DNA from: Holacanthus passer
Taxonomy: Eukaryota > Chordata > Actinopteri > Pomacanthidae
DNA length: 64,000 nucleotides
Direction: 5' to 3'
NCBI GenBank assembly: GCA_025331565.1
Contig: JAFREQ010000120.1
Location: 558,001-622,000, forward strand
Shown: positions 32,287 through 44,900 of the stretch, one piece after another
How positions within the stretch are numbered: the stretch's first letter is position 1
Layout: each line of letters begins with the position of its first letter
The notes under the pieces: model-generated
Database searches by the model: none
Told to the model about the DNA's origin: nothing
Seen by the model: the letters and a program-made list of their open reading frames with translations, nothing else
Program-made: the position numbers and the translations under genes

Positions 32287-35200
32287 CTAAAGCAAAGGAA
32301 CAAACGGGATTAAAGAGGATTCTTTGAAAGCAAAAGTTTTCCTTTGATTGTACTCTGTAATGCATTGCTGATTACTTTGTAGAAAAACGTGATTATTTTG
32401 CATATTTTTACATATCTTCCTTTTTAGATGCACTTATAGCAAAGGTTTCTAACAACTTGGGTCTTCCTCTCAGAGTTTTCTTCTCAGTAAAAGTTAATTG
32501 CAAAGATCACAGAAAGTGTCATCACTAAAAAGTCAGATGGGGCAAAAACCACAAGCGGACAGATGTTTGTTTGTTTTTTAAAACCACATTTACCAAACTT
32601 ATTTGGAAGAGAAAAAGAAAGTGCACAGTATTATCACTAGCCAAAAATGGTCCTTGCTAACATTTGTCACAGTTTACAGGCTGAGGTGCTCCCTGGTTCT
32701 AATTGGAACTACAGTACTTGCCATAGATGTGCATGCATATAGTTCAGGTGTGCTCACTTTTGGTTTGACCGCCAAATAAATTGGTTTAGATCATCTTGAA
32801 AAACTGTTGGCTTATATTAAACCCATCTCATCATCAGACTTTGTTGTAGTGACGCTACTTCTCGGAGTATTTTGTTATCATAACCAATAAAATGATGGTG
32901 AAAATAAGACCCAAGCTTTAATATACCAGAGGGCTCCTTGAGAGTATTTTTGTTTTTTATGACAGCATCCCTCTTGAATTTTGTGCATCCAACAAGTAGC
33001 TGCAGGTAGATCAAAATCTGAGGGCCTGAGTGCTTTGCTCTATCCCGAGCAGTTCCCGCACCTGATCAGCTGCTTCATGTCTAAGCAGGATAGAATAAGT
33101 GACAGGGCTCTTCCCACCCATCATAGTAAACTAGGCAGAGCACGTTTAATAGTAGCCATTTAGCAGCTTCTAAAGCTTTAGCCCGACAAAGGAGAAACAG
33201 CATCACGGGATCACAGGCCTGTGTGACCGAGCGGCAAACCTGCGGGAGAGGGAGGGGGTCGCCTTACGCCCTAGGCCCTACTTCTGGGACTAATTACATC
33301 CGACTACAAAGGCCGGCGACTCCGAGGTAATGAATTAAGTGGATGGAACTCGTGCATTCCGGCCATGTTTAAAATACCTGTGATGTTATCTTGTCACCAG
33401 GGCCACAAGCTACGAGGGGAGCTGATGTTTAACATCAGTTGAAGTTTCTTTGTTTTCCTCACTTCTCTGTTTGTTCTCTCGAATGTGTAAAACCACACAT
33501 CATGTTGCCTACAGCGAAAGAGAAACTGGCAAAGCTGGCACGGATCAAATGAGTTGCTTCCTCCAAGGTTCGTTTTCCTGCGGCGTGGTTATAAAGGTTT
33601 ATTGATTTTTGATGTCAAGGTCACTCACCTGCTCCCCATGAAGTTGTACAAAGACTATTTATCACTTTTTGTTACAAAACCATTTAGATTTAGTTTGACA
33701 ATTTGGCTGCATTTTTAGTACAGTAGGGCTTCACTCTGGACTAACTTTCTTTTTAGAAAATATATATAATCTAGCTCTGATGCATATCTTCAAAGATCTT
33801 AATTCCTAAGATATACAGTACTGTAGAGCATAAAAGCATGGAGGAGAACGTCTAGCAGCGCCACCGCTGTAACTAGTTTATCATGGCAGTCGAAGATGAA
33901 AGCAGATGGCATACATTTATGTCAGTTTCTTTAGTATTATCATGTATAATATAAGACAGATAGGCTTCAGGGACTTCTGATGTTAATGTTATCCAAGTGA
34001 ACATACTACAGAGCAGTAAAAGCTACAGTAAACAATGGACTGAAAGCTTAATGGCTAGATGTACTGATAGCTCAACCTAGCCTGTTTGATTTACATAATA
34101 TATACCATACTGTCTGAAATAAGCACAGTGTTTTAATGTTAAACATACAGACTGATGTGTGCAGTCTTCTGTACTGTATGTTGAGTTCTGGTGGTATCAT
34201 GTGTATTGTGTGCATAAGTTAATACATATCTGAGCAGAGAATCTGAAACACAATTATAGACATTTATATAAATATACTTGGTGACAAAAAGATTAAGACA
34301 CTGTCAGAAATGAAATGTTGGACCAAGAGATGGTGCTGAGGTTCAAATTACAATAAGGAGAAAAAAGGCTATCTCAAGTGCTGGTGACCACCACTTGGCC
34401 AACAATTTGTTATCTACTGGCTGAGAAGAACCAAAACCTGGTTACAGGAAGTGTTGGAAATGCTGTACAGTTGTTCCTAAATCTTTTGGCTTGTGACCCC
34501 TGAAAGCAAAACAATGTCTACTTGTAACCCATTGTCACAAGTTGCATATGTCTATAAGTTATGACAAGGTCAACCAAATCAAATTTAGAAGCCCAAAAAG
34601 GTAAAAATAATTCAGTAATTCAAAGGTTGGCTTTCCCATCACTAACCCTCAGGTTGGGAAGCACTGCTGAAGTGCACTACAAGACTCCGAGTCTCACCTT
34701 TGGCATTGGGAACTGGCAGGACCCTGAGCAGTAATAGGCATCAAACGACTTTGGTGATATAATCCATTCGCTCCATCCGATGTCGGCAAAGTCCACTTTC
34801 AGGTATCTCCGAGCGCAGTTCCTGGGCTCATTCCACTGCTTCTTTCGCGCCTTTTTAATCGTCTGCTCGTCAAACTGCAGGAGGGGCATCTTATGCCGCT
34901 GATTCTTGCGTGTCTTTTTACGTGGCCGACGGGCCTGCTTGTTTTCATAAGGTTCGTAGGGACTTGTCTCATCCCACCCGGTTGTTTCGTACGGATACTC
35001 GGGCCCGGGTAGCTCATTGTTTTGCAATGGGAGCAGAACGTTCACCGAGCGCTTGTGTCTGGGCTGCGGCTGCGCTTGTTCAGTGTTGTTTTGCTCACGC
35101 AGTCCCAGTTTATGGAAGCTGTGTGACATGGAGCCTTCCCCTCCCACCGGGTGGTGTCTCTGGAGGGTAGCTACCACACTTTCAGGTTCTGAAATGGCGG

Positions 35201-37149
35201 AGTCATTGGCGTAGACCAGGATGTAGGGCGAGCGGTCCGACAGGAGCTTCTTCCACGGCTGGGGCCCTTGCGAAGCAACATCGATCCCAATGAGCAGCTC
35301 ATCATGGTTTTTGGCCTGGTTGACCACACGAGTTATGTCCTTCCACTGCCAAGATATGAAGTCCCTGTAGAGGGTGGACACATTGATCCGAAAGTGTCCT
35401 AGAGTCCTCATCTTGTTATCCACAGAGGCGAAACTCCAGATGACCATGTGGATGTGGCTGTGCCTCCGGGGGCCATGGCGGCTGCAGCTTTTGGACCTGG
35501 AGCAGCCCTGGGTGCTGTTCTGAAGGTCTCCGATGTAATAATGAAGAGTGGCTGACAGAACATCTTCTGATTTGGTGAGGGAGGTGAGGTTGAAAATCTG
35601 CAGCTCCTTCTTGTTTATTGTACCTGCATATATAAGGAGTAATATTATTTATACAATGCAACACAAACCATGGCCTTCCTCGTATTAATTAAATTAATAA
35701 TGATGATGATGATGATAAGATGTACGTATACGCTTTTTCCTGATCCAGCATTTTCTGTGGCCGGGTTATGAAATACCTGTCTCTAAGTCCCAATACAATG
35801 GAATTTGGTTTGTGGTTCTAAAAGCACTCAAAAATTACATTTAAAAAACTGAAAACCAAAATCTTTTTCCAGAATTTGCCCATTACTCTGAAAATCCACA
35901 AAACACACTGAACAGTTCTAAAAGGCGCTGTTTCTTCAAAAACAGTAGTTTCACTGAAAACCTTTCTCAGTGAGGTGTGTGATTTATTCAGAGTAACTAG
36001 GACAGGGTTCAAAACCTGGGGAAACAAATCCATAACTATCTGCATGGCTAAAACACCACTGAGGGGTTGAGAAAATGTGTTTGTAATTTGGGTGAACTGA
36101 CCCTTTTATATGCCATGACATACAGTTACCAGGCGATAGGAGGCAGTATAATCTAACAAACTTTGAACCCTTAGTGGAAACTGGTCGTCTTAAATATTGT
36201 CCACGTCCAAGTGATAACTCCACCGATGAGCCTGGAAGCAAGTCTGAGCTCAATAAGATTAAAGTTAGTACGAAAGCTTCCTGCAGAAATCACTCATAAA
36301 TAATGCAGAAGCTCGCTGCAGTGAAAACTCTCCACTTCCACACAAAGAGGCTGGGCAGCTGCCAGATGCTGGCTCCGGGGGAAAATCTATCAAGACTATC
36401 TGACGCTAAAATCTCAAGGTGTGAAAAGAGCTGCGTGGTCAGACGATTGTGAGTTGCATGCAGAGATCTGATGCAGAATCTCAGTTCCTGGCACAGGGGA
36501 AGGGGTAACAGGTTGATCGCATTTCCACGACTGGATCAACAGGTGTATTTCAGTTTCAGCTCAGAAAACCAGCACGTGAATGGAAACCAGTTTGCCGTAG
36601 TTGTGCATGCATATATGAGTTTTTAAATTTTTCAGTTTTAAACCCTAAAGCAGTGTAATACTTAAGTGCGCGTCTTTTTTTTTTAATATGCGTAAATTGC
36701 GCACATATTCTTTGGCCATACAGCTCGTTGCACTTGTAATGTGCGGATAATTCCAACAGAAATGTTACCAGATCCCAGTTTACATTCACCAAGATCCACT
36801 CGTGTACTGGATGCCCTCTCTAGACTGGCAGGAGCGAGCGTGGTTACAGTGCGTAAAAGTTTGGAGACCTACCCCAGTGCGCTTTGAAACTGCGGACAGT
36901 GTTGCCGTCTTTGAAGGGGAACCCAGCCCGGTTGTACTTGGCGTAAAGCATCTGCATGTGCTCCGTCATTGTATCCTGTAAGAGCAGGTCCTGGTCGTCT
37001 CTGGCCGGATGCTTTTTATCCACCGTGTGCGTAAAATCCAGCTTTCGTCTCTCGGGGAAATTGTCCGTTTTGAGCATCGCGCAGTATCCAACGCACAGAT
37101 AACTCCATCCGTAGAGCAGCAGCACCACACACCCGGAGTAGAGAGCCAT
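32095..37149 (-). CDS. bmp3: bmp3, bone morphogenetic protein 3 (three coding exons, complete)
   Basis: Secreted TGF-beta superfamily ligand, made as a precursor and cleaved to a C-terminal dimer; in mammals BMP3 modulates BMP/activin signalling in skeleton. The spliced protein has 464 residues against 472 in human. Order: signal peptide (MALYSGCVVLLLYGWSYL), prodomain with GNTVRSF and the NLTSLTKSED stretch, an RHKR furin-type site at 281-284, a conserved VLLPLQNNELPG stretch, a basic region, then a mature domain starting about residue 355 (QWNEPRNCARRYL), 110 residues long like human. All seven TGF-beta cysteines are present, including CC and the final CACR. ATG at 37149 opens directly into the hydrophobic signal. 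Both junctions are in phase with GT/AG. Sequence VDFADIGWSEWIISPKSFDA identifies BMP3. Confidence 0.97.
32287..34697. other. bmp3 intron 2
   Basis: No gene. A GC-rich, complex block at 33170-33430 stands out and may be regulatory. The rest is AT-rich and without recognised repeats. Confidence 0.55.
33170..33430. promoter_or_regulatory. candidate regulatory element in bmp3 intron 2
   Basis: GC-rich block in an AT-rich intron, with 'ggactaattacatccgacta' and 'ggtaatgaattaagtgg' words that carry homeodomain-type ATTA cores. Judged from composition only. Confidence 0.25.
34698..35623 (-). CDS. bmp3: bmp3 exon 2: prodomain and start of mature ligand
   Basis: Residues 93-401. Acceptor atatgcag, donor GTGAGA. 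Contains NLTSLTKSED, YILVYANDSAISEPESVV, RHKR (281-284), KARKK before the mature start, and the first three cysteines (NCARR, YYC, GSC). Confidence 0.97.
35624..36872. other. bmp3 intron 1
   Basis: Carries a short (GAT)n repeat at 35698-35716. No open frame resembles a protein and no repeat family was recognised. Confidence 0.55.
36873..37149 (-). CDS. bmp3: bmp3 exon 1: signal peptide and start of prodomain
   Basis: Encodes residues 1-92 plus one base, from MALYSGCVVLLLYGW to NTVRSFKAHW. Donor GTAGGT on the minus strand. The signal peptide probably ends near VGYC. Confidence 0.95.
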
Positions 37150-37540
37150 GCTGGGGCCAAAGCGAGGGGAGCAGCCGAGAAAATGACAAGTTGTGGAAAA
37201 AACCAGAAGTGGTCCCTATCTCCAAAAAGACATACCCTCGTCACCTGAGGAGGAGCCCTCTGTTGGAAAATGATACCATCACCTCTGACACCAGCGCAAA
37301 TCAGAGCCTTGTCCGAACTGCCTCTGTGCTTGTGATAGAGCTGCTACAGTCAGTGAGTGATAAAGGTCCTGAAGGTGTAACGGAGCAGATGCTGCTTCAA
37401 CAGCGACGCTCCCTGGTTTTGTATCCGAGCTGCGAGCTGATCTCAGGAGCAGCAGTCAACCGTCCCCCCGTCTCAGCTTTCATTGAACCTAAAGCATGTT
37501 GTGCTTGGTATTATAGGGCTTGTGGGACCAGCTGGGTATT

Positions 37541-37571
<31 letters not shown>

Positions 37572-37572
37572 C

Positions 37573-37622
<50 letters not shown>

Positions 37623-38110
37623 CTGTTCAACTTTTACGCACGTTCAGCCTGGGGACAAATGAGCCTATCTCACGTTATCAAGAGCTGGACTAGGTTTGTT
37701 TTTGCAGCCGATTCGAGGTGCATTTTGAAGATGCTTTATTAAAGGACATTCCGGCCGTTTATTGGGCTGATTTCAATATGTAAAGTGGTGCCACAGAACA
37801 GCCCCTCCGTGCGTAAAAATGCAGCCCGCGGAGCTGCGCTGCTGTCTGCGCCGCGCCGCTGAATGAGGCGGCTTATTGTCGGCATTAAAGGCTCTCTCCC
37901 CTATTTAGTTTAGTTCAATGGAGTTAAGCACACACATCCTGTGCCATCACGGTCCGATCCGGATGCTGTACCGTGCACCCCCCACCCCCCCAAAACAGCC
38001 CATCCAGGCGGGGTCTGAACACCCCATCCAGCCGCCCTCCACCCCCCGCCACTGGGCTTCTCTTTCAGGGGCACTCGGGAGGAAATGATTAGGGCATTTC
38101 CCCGCCCTTG
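37150..38110 (-). promoter_or_regulatory. bmp3 5' flank and probable promoter region
   Basis: Lies directly upstream of the bmp3 ATG. It contains a (CA)n(GA)n microsatellite at 37547-37618 and a CpG-rich patch at about 37805-37875 (cgcggagctgcgctg, gcgccgcgccgctg), plus C-runs at 37978-38046. No convincing TATA box or start site could be fixed. A 118-codon plus-strand frame at 37191-37547 resembles nothing known. Confidence 0.4.
37547..37618. repeat. compound (CA)n(GA)n microsatellite
   Basis: About 14 CA units (37547-37574), then 'tc', then about 21 AG/GA units up to 37618, roughly 400 bp upstream of the bmp3 start codon. Confidence 0.95.
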
Positions 38111-38654
38111 GACATCTGATGGCAATAATATTAGCATGCCATGTCCTTCATAGAAGTCAACACACTGAACGGGGTTAACCCTTTCAACTGGGAGGAGACA
38201 GGCAGGAGAGAAGTGATATCAACAACAGCAAAGCAGCAGCAGCAGCAGAGTGAGGTCAGCTGGTGGCAAGGACCTGAGGATCACCTCACAATAATCAGTC
38301 AATACATCAATCACTGTTCAGACCTGTCTCACAGATGAAGATTATCGGGAAAACCTTTTCCCACCTGTTCTTAAGTCATAAACACAGGGAAGAAAGCAAT
38401 TTTAGGTCAGATTTAGAAATTGGATCACCAGATTTTTGTTTGCCTCTCAGGGCTTCTGTAATTTGCTTTACTGCTGCTGTCAGTATTTTGTTGAAAAGGT
38501 TTCACATGCCAGGTCACATTTTTTCATTTGATTCACTTTATCATTGCATCATGTGGACAGCATTTTTGTTACCAACTCTCACAGGTGCCTGTTACACCTG
38601 CCAGTAGGCTCCCAGGGCCACTGTCATCATCGTTATGCAATAACACTTATTTAT

Positions 38655-38992
38655 TACAAGTCTGATTCTAAAAAAAGTTAGGATGCTGTGTAAAACATAA
38701 ATACATCAGAATGTGATAATTTGACAATCCTATCTGACATATAGCCTACTCAATTAAACACAGAAATATCTACTTATTCTGAAGTTGATGGCAGCAACAT
38801 GTTTCAAACCAGTTGGGACAGGAGCAACAAAAGACTGTGAAAGTTGTGGACTGATCCAAAAACACCTGTTTGGATCAGTCCACAGGTAAACAGGTTCATT
38901 GGTAACAGGTGAACAAATTGTTTGCAAATGACTGCATTCTGATTTATTCACATTTTCCACAGTGTTCCAACTTTAATGGAGTCAAGGTTGTA
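38655..38992. mobile_element. 338-bp MITE with long inverted ends
   Basis: Starts TACAAGTCTGATTC and ends GAGTCAAGGTTGTA. The two ends are imperfect inverted repeats of nearly 60 bp, sharing AAAGTTxGxA, CTGTGxAAAA and ATCAGAATG. The interior has 'cagttgggacaggagcaaca' and 'aaacacctgtttgg', also seen in degenerate form at 14178-14240. TA target duplication is likely. It looks like an internally deleted relative of the transposon relic at 14178-14729. Confidence 0.8.
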
Positions 38993-40593
38993 AATGTCAT
39001 GTAAATTTAGTGCCAGAATAAAATGGCTCTATTCATCAAAAGCAGCCACCTAAAATGCTCATTTAGTCAACATTAATATTTTACATGTGTGAATTTTCAC
39101 CATGTGTCACTATGTTAGCTTCAGATTTGGGTTGATGCAGAACTGATGCTGTTTTGTTGCCCAAAGCTGAAATGTTCCTTGCGACGACATGCCAAACACA
39201 TAAAGATGCAACACTGTTAAAATAACTACATGAAGAGACAGCAAATTAGGGTGAAACTGAGCTTGTTACACACAGACGGCTAAATAGTGCCTCTTCTATC
39301 TAAGACTCAGTTTCTTCTGAATCCACCTCTTTACCTCATGTTGTGTATATTAGGGGCAAGTCAGGCCTCAAACTAATAAAACCACGCTTCAGTTAAAACC
39401 CCAACAGCTTAAAAGCCCAATAAAAGAAATGAAGAGGGATATAACCATTTAAATTAGACTTTACTGTGAAATCATTACTATTTACAGACACATGATCTGT
39501 CTGGGTGAGTTATAGCAACTTGTTTTTTAGAGGTTTGGTCTTCCACAGAGGTAAGGCGCATAAAAAGTAGCTGTGCATTTTACGAGCAATGCTTGCTCGC
39601 GTGTTTGTCAATCCACTGACATTTTAAATTAGCCCATTTTTCGTGTGCACATCTGCTGTTTTGACTGGTAGGTGTTTGGAAAAACTGATGCCACTTTCAG
39701 GGACGGAGGGCAGAGCAGCGCTGTTTCACCACCATCACTGTGCCACATGAATGAGCTGCGGCCTGTAAACCCAAACAGCTGTAATGAGGGTGAAATGTTC
39801 ATTTACCACCCAGCTAGTTTGAGTTCTTACTTCCAACACATTAAAAAACAAGGCAGGACAGGTAGTGAGATAGTCAGGTGAACAGTTGATTGCGACAGCC
39901 CCTCGCCCTGAGGTTAAATGTGGCCTTTTAGAAAAAGGTCAAAGAGAGAGGACATTCCCAACACAGTCCTTCTGCCAAATTTGAATTTGCTTATCATCCT
40001 TGTTAGTCCAGTTTATGTTGAGACTATAGCAAGGAAAAACCCGTTCTCTTTAGAGATGTTATCACAAACTGCTCAAATTAGGCATTAAAAAATATATATT
40101 TGAAGACATACAAGAAAAAAAATCATTTGAAAGAAAAGGACAAAAGAAAATCAAGGCACCTCCCCCCTCCAGTCAATCACATTCTTTTTTATAAGCCCAT
40201 AAAACTTTAACAAACTTTGTTTAATCATCACCCAGAAACAGGCCCAGAACTCACATCTTCTTAAAAAAACAACAACCAGAAACCCAGTGACTAAGAAAAA
40301 CCCAAAACCAGATCCCCATTCCCCAAAACCCTGCTTTTACAGAACCAGAACCCACATCCCCATGTCACCACACATATTGTTTCAATGAGGCCAACAGGGT
40401 CCAATTCAGTCAAAACAGACAAACAGATGCAGCCAGTGGAAGCCGGCTCTGGTATCAGGGCGGCTGAGGGACATTAGAGGTTTGTGCTAGAATGAACTAA
40501 TTTGTTTAAGCTTCGTAACTTTCAGAAATAAATTACAGCTGAATGGATGTGGGGGAAATGAGTACATGTTAACCATGGCTGCCACAATGTCAG

Positions 40594-40690
40594 TTTAAAG
40601 GAGTAGTTCAACATGTTGGGAAATATTTGCTTCCTTGCCAAGAGTTAGAGGAAAAAAAATTACGATACCACTATCATGTCACCAGTCTGA
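40594..40690 (+). repeat. teleost interspersed repeat, copy 3 (plus, truncated)
   Basis: Reads 'tttaaaggagtagttcaaca', 'tgttgggaaata', 'ccttgccaagagttaga' and 'gataccactatcatgtc'. Same family as 1161-1309 and 8825-9040 but in the opposite direction. Confidence 0.65.
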
Positions 40691-41841
40691 CACAACCCCT
40701 CTGTAAAACCACAAGTTTGGTTTGTACAGTTTAAACAAGAGATATACCATGTTGATCAAGCACATTTCTGTTTTTCTGTATTTTCTTGAAAGGTGATTTT
40801 GTTGTGACATCATCATAAGAAACCTCAAGTTGCGAAACTACATTTTCATTCAACAGCATTTTGGTGAGCGATTTGGTAAAAGTGCATTGCTGAGTCAAAA
40901 GTGGATGTATGTGTAAAAGTGAGAACTCTATGGTTAGAAGGGTACATGTGCAGGATGTTTCCTTGTGACTGAATGGAAAAAGTGTTCCCCCCATTGTGTG
41001 TCTGCTGAGTCTACAGACAACAAATTTAAGAACAAATAACAAAGACCCTGTAATTTGTTATCTTACAGACATAGAAAATGTTACTTGTGGGGCGACTGAT
41101 TTCTACCATGTGTTTCAATAACAAACGCAAAAATCCTAAAATGAAAAGGGCGCAAGCTGCTAGAAGTCTTCTGCACTTCCTAAATAATTCATAAAGCAGG
41201 TTATTTGTCGAGTTCTCCTCCATTAAAAATGTCATAGGGAACGACTAATATGTAAATGATAGGGCACTTTGATGTCCTGTAAAGTGTGCCTTGCATCTGG
41301 AAACATGAGGAATGCTTTAAGCCCATTACCCATTCTTCCAGTCCAATTGGAGCTACCGCAGCCTGGGGGAGGACATAAAAGCAACCCCCATCATCTTTCA
41401 AAGCTCTTACGCCTTTAATTTGTTTAGACAAACAGGCCAAAATATGCCAAGCCAAATGATGGGACGAGGTTCTCGAGCAGGTTCTTGCCCCTAACCGAGA
41501 CCGAGACCAAACGGGTCCAAACTGGGCCTTGGTCTTCACTACATGGAATAAGGAAGAAAAATATTTTGTTGCTTTATATCAAATCTGAACATAAAATCTC
41601 AGGCTACTTGCAAGCAAACCTCCAAGCTGTCACACCAGTCCATCCACTTCTTCCTCTGGGAATCCTCAGTTTAAAGCCATTTTTTTTTCACTGCAGCACC
41701 TCCACCCAGATGGCATGCATGATATGAGGGGAACAGTTTGTAAATGATGGTGCAACTACAGCAACTTGGCCAAATTAGAGGCTTCCAGCGCTCTTCAATA
41801 CGTGCCATGTGTATGAATGTGTCCGCAGCAGCCTCTGAAGC

Positions 41842-41934
41842 TCAGACTGTCCTGATGTTGTGGTCGTAGATGACGACATGGACGTAGAGGTTCGACTGCA
41901 GGAACGTCCTGCTGGAGTCCTCACCAGGACCAGA
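41842..41934 (-). CDS. cfap299: cfap299 last coding exon
   Basis: Encodes SGPGEDSSRTFLQSNLYVHV then VIYDHNIRTV and TGA. Acceptor ctgttccag. Similar to the human C-terminus (DLYIQVVIFDH). Confidence 0.93.
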   Translation of the reverse strand, partial: SGPGEDSSRTFLQSNLYVHVVIYDHNIRTV

Positions 41935-44900
41935 CTGGAACAGCACAGAGTAGAGTTAGTCAGTAGGGCTTGTATTGACAGTGTTATCTGCAGACTATAA
42001 AGGTGCATTCAGACTAAAAACTAATTTTCACCTTGTTTCATTCATGTGAATCAGTCTTTTTGCAGGCTGCGTTCATTAATCACATTGTGTTGAATGTGTG
42101 TGTGAAAGTTATTTTTCTCATTTTCAGTCCATGTGGACGCATCATTTCACATCACCACTTGTGCCTTTCCACTGACTTAACATACTATAAAATCTGCCTC
42201 ACTTTCCATCTCAACACACCTTGACATATGAGGCATTGAGAAATTTTTAACCGCTAAGGGACAGAGAATCTCTAAAGCAACTACACTCCAAATACACCAC
42301 TGGCTTGGCTTTTCAAGTTCAACATGTTGTGCAAATATTCTACTTAAAACTGAAACATGGTTCTCTGGGATGAACGTGGGTGAACATCCAGAGGTATCAA
42401 CCAATCTTGCTTGACAAGTCCACATAAAGTGTTATTGAGGTGTGCATGTCGACTCCTCTGCAAGCCTTTGTGACCTGTCGCATTATTCCATCTTTAGCTA
42501 CTAGTAACTTTTTCTTTCTGTCCTTCAGTGCCAGACAAGTAGCGTACAGTCTTCACCTGAGCTTGTTAGTGGAAAACAGTTGCCTATAGTTTTACACAGG
42601 GGGTTAATAAAAGCCATGACACTCAACAATACAATGTATGTTTACTTGGAGAACCAAAATATGAGCTAAAAGACGCTAAAAGCAACATAAAGCCTCGGGG
42701 TCTGTGTTAACGCTCACATTTCCCATTACAAAGAATTGATTCAGTGTTAATATAAAAAATGTCTTTCAGTGCAGGTTTAAAATGTGAAAGCTGCCACAGA
42801 GGAAGTATGTTAGCAATTAAACAAAACCACAGATATCCAGAACACATCTCTTTATAACAACAGATATATTAAAGGGGAGGCCAAGGGCAGCATAGTTTGA
42901 CAGTGACTGTAATTGTTCATCCAAGATGTTTTCTGTTACTTTGAATGTCAGAACTAACATGGCCCCACCACTAAGATGTGAAGCCATTACCAGCTGGGAA
43001 CATTTATTTAAGGCTAAGTGTGTCAAAAAGCTTCTAGTGGGAGTGGATCCATAACCAACCATTACACTCAATTTACACTTTTACCTCAAACACACTTGTG
43101 GGTGTCCTAATAAGTGAGGCGGTCTTGCTTTGCACGTTCAAAAGAGCGTAAATAAAAATAGACCAAAAAAAAAAAAGACTCCATAGACACATTAAGAGAA
43201 AATGGGAAATGCTGGGTGAACTAAATGATAAGCATCTATTTTTACAAAAACCACACTCACGTCATCTAAGCAAGTTTAAAAAAAATACTGAGATTGAATC
43301 AAGCCATTGTCATAACTGAAATATGACAAACCCTCCATCCCCCAACCCACTTTTTGGCCAGGACAGAAAAAGTGGTCATGGTATGACAAAGGCAGAAAAA
43401 CAAACAAACCACCCAAAATGAGTTGATGTGAGCCTTGATTATGGAAGGTTCCGATGCGGATCTGCGGCCACATGAGCAGCTAGTGAGCTCATAGTGGGTT
43501 AAAGGCCGGATGGTTCTGCGCTTCTCTGTGCCGAGCCAATCTGGGCTGAGCTGAGCTGAGCTGGGTTCTGGGCACACGGGTGGTTTGCTGTGTCTGGCTT
43601 CCTATGCCTTCTCTTGTGTTTTTAATAGACAGCCTGGTCGGGGCGGTGCTCGACCGCAGCTAGAACACTGTGCTGCCATTTTGGCGCTTGGCCTCAAAAA
43701 CGCAGTCCCCACAGCTCTGTCTGCAATTTCAAAATAGTTCAGCCCCACCAACTACTTCCCTACCCCCCAGCAAAGAGGGAAACTGGAGAGAAAATAACAC
43801 CGTCTGTCAGTCGTTAGTCTTCCAGGGCCCCTGTCGGACTGTTAGTGTGGAGGAAGCACCTGTCTCGACCCCCTGATCCTCCATTCTTTGTGCAGGTGGA
43901 AAGCAAATATCTTTCCCTCCCACTGATTTCTTTCTCTCTCTGTCTCTGTCTCTGCAACTGCTTCTCTTATAAGTGCAGGCTCCCTGTGAAAATGACTGTG
44001 CCTCATATCTGTGGTTAATTAAGACTTGCTAACAACCAGGCATTTAGTAAAGGTGGGACAGAGGTGAAAAACAACTACTTAGAAAGTTTCAACACTTTTG
44101 CATTTGACGGTTAAAACCGGAGACATTGGGGCAAAGTAGGGGCAACAAAAGGCCCCTGAGCATATTAAACAAACAGGATGTTTTTGGAACATGGCAAGTT
44201 AGCTTCCTGAGCCATGAGGACAACAAAATTAGTTTTTAAGGAAGTCCCTGCAGCAGCAAAAAGGATTTCAAAACTGTTTTTTGCCCTATAGGCTTTTTGC
44301 TTCCTGGGACAATTTTACTGCTGTGGAACAGGTGAACTGATCTAATTAGCAGGACCATTTGTCTCCCAGGTGCTTAAAAACAAAACAGGACAACAACAAC
44401 AAAAAACCTACCAAGGGGTCCACATTCAGGATCTTTTTGTCCCTCTTGTTCTTAAAGAGAAGGCCGTTAGGGTCGTCATAAATCACCTCAAAGTTAGGGC
44501 TCGAGTTGGATGTGGACACCTGTGTCTTCCAGTTGTAGTAGCTGTAGAAAAAAAGGTAAGAGCAATTGTTAGATGATGGAGGTGAAGCCATTTTTCAAAG
44601 CTTTAAGGTGCTTTCAAACAGCCGGCGGTTGCACTGGCTGTGGTGCCCGGCCACTGGGTTTGTTTTTGCTTTTTTTGGGCCCACGCAGACATATTGCTTC
44701 AGAGAAACACATTTGAAATCCACATATTTGAATGAAAGGATGCAAGCCATAGCATTCAGGCAGGGTGGGGGAGTGCTGCGACATGCTTCTACTTTATTGT
44801 TGTACAAGTTAAAATAGGTCAGCTTCAGATAAGATACGATGTGAACCAGAACCAATCTGTATTAGTGCTTCGGTTGCATTCTATCCTCTGTTGTGATGCA

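Larger units (their letters stand above)
38111..41841. other. intergenic region between bmp3 and cfap299
   Basis: Holds a (CAG)n run near 38232-38246, the MITE at 38655-38992 and an interspersed repeat at 40594-40690. No gene seen. An ATTAAA on the minus strand (TTTAAT at 41414-41419) could end cfap299. Confidence 0.55.

Noticed and set aside
33225..33260. 'tgtgaccgagcggcaaacctg' resembling a tRNA D-arm
   Set aside because: No acceptor stem, anticodon arm or T-arm can be folded around it.
37191..37547. 118-codon plus-strand open frame divergent from bmp3
   Set aside because: Overlaps the bmp3 5' flank, has no recognisable domain, and ends at a microsatellite; likely chance in a GC-rich region.
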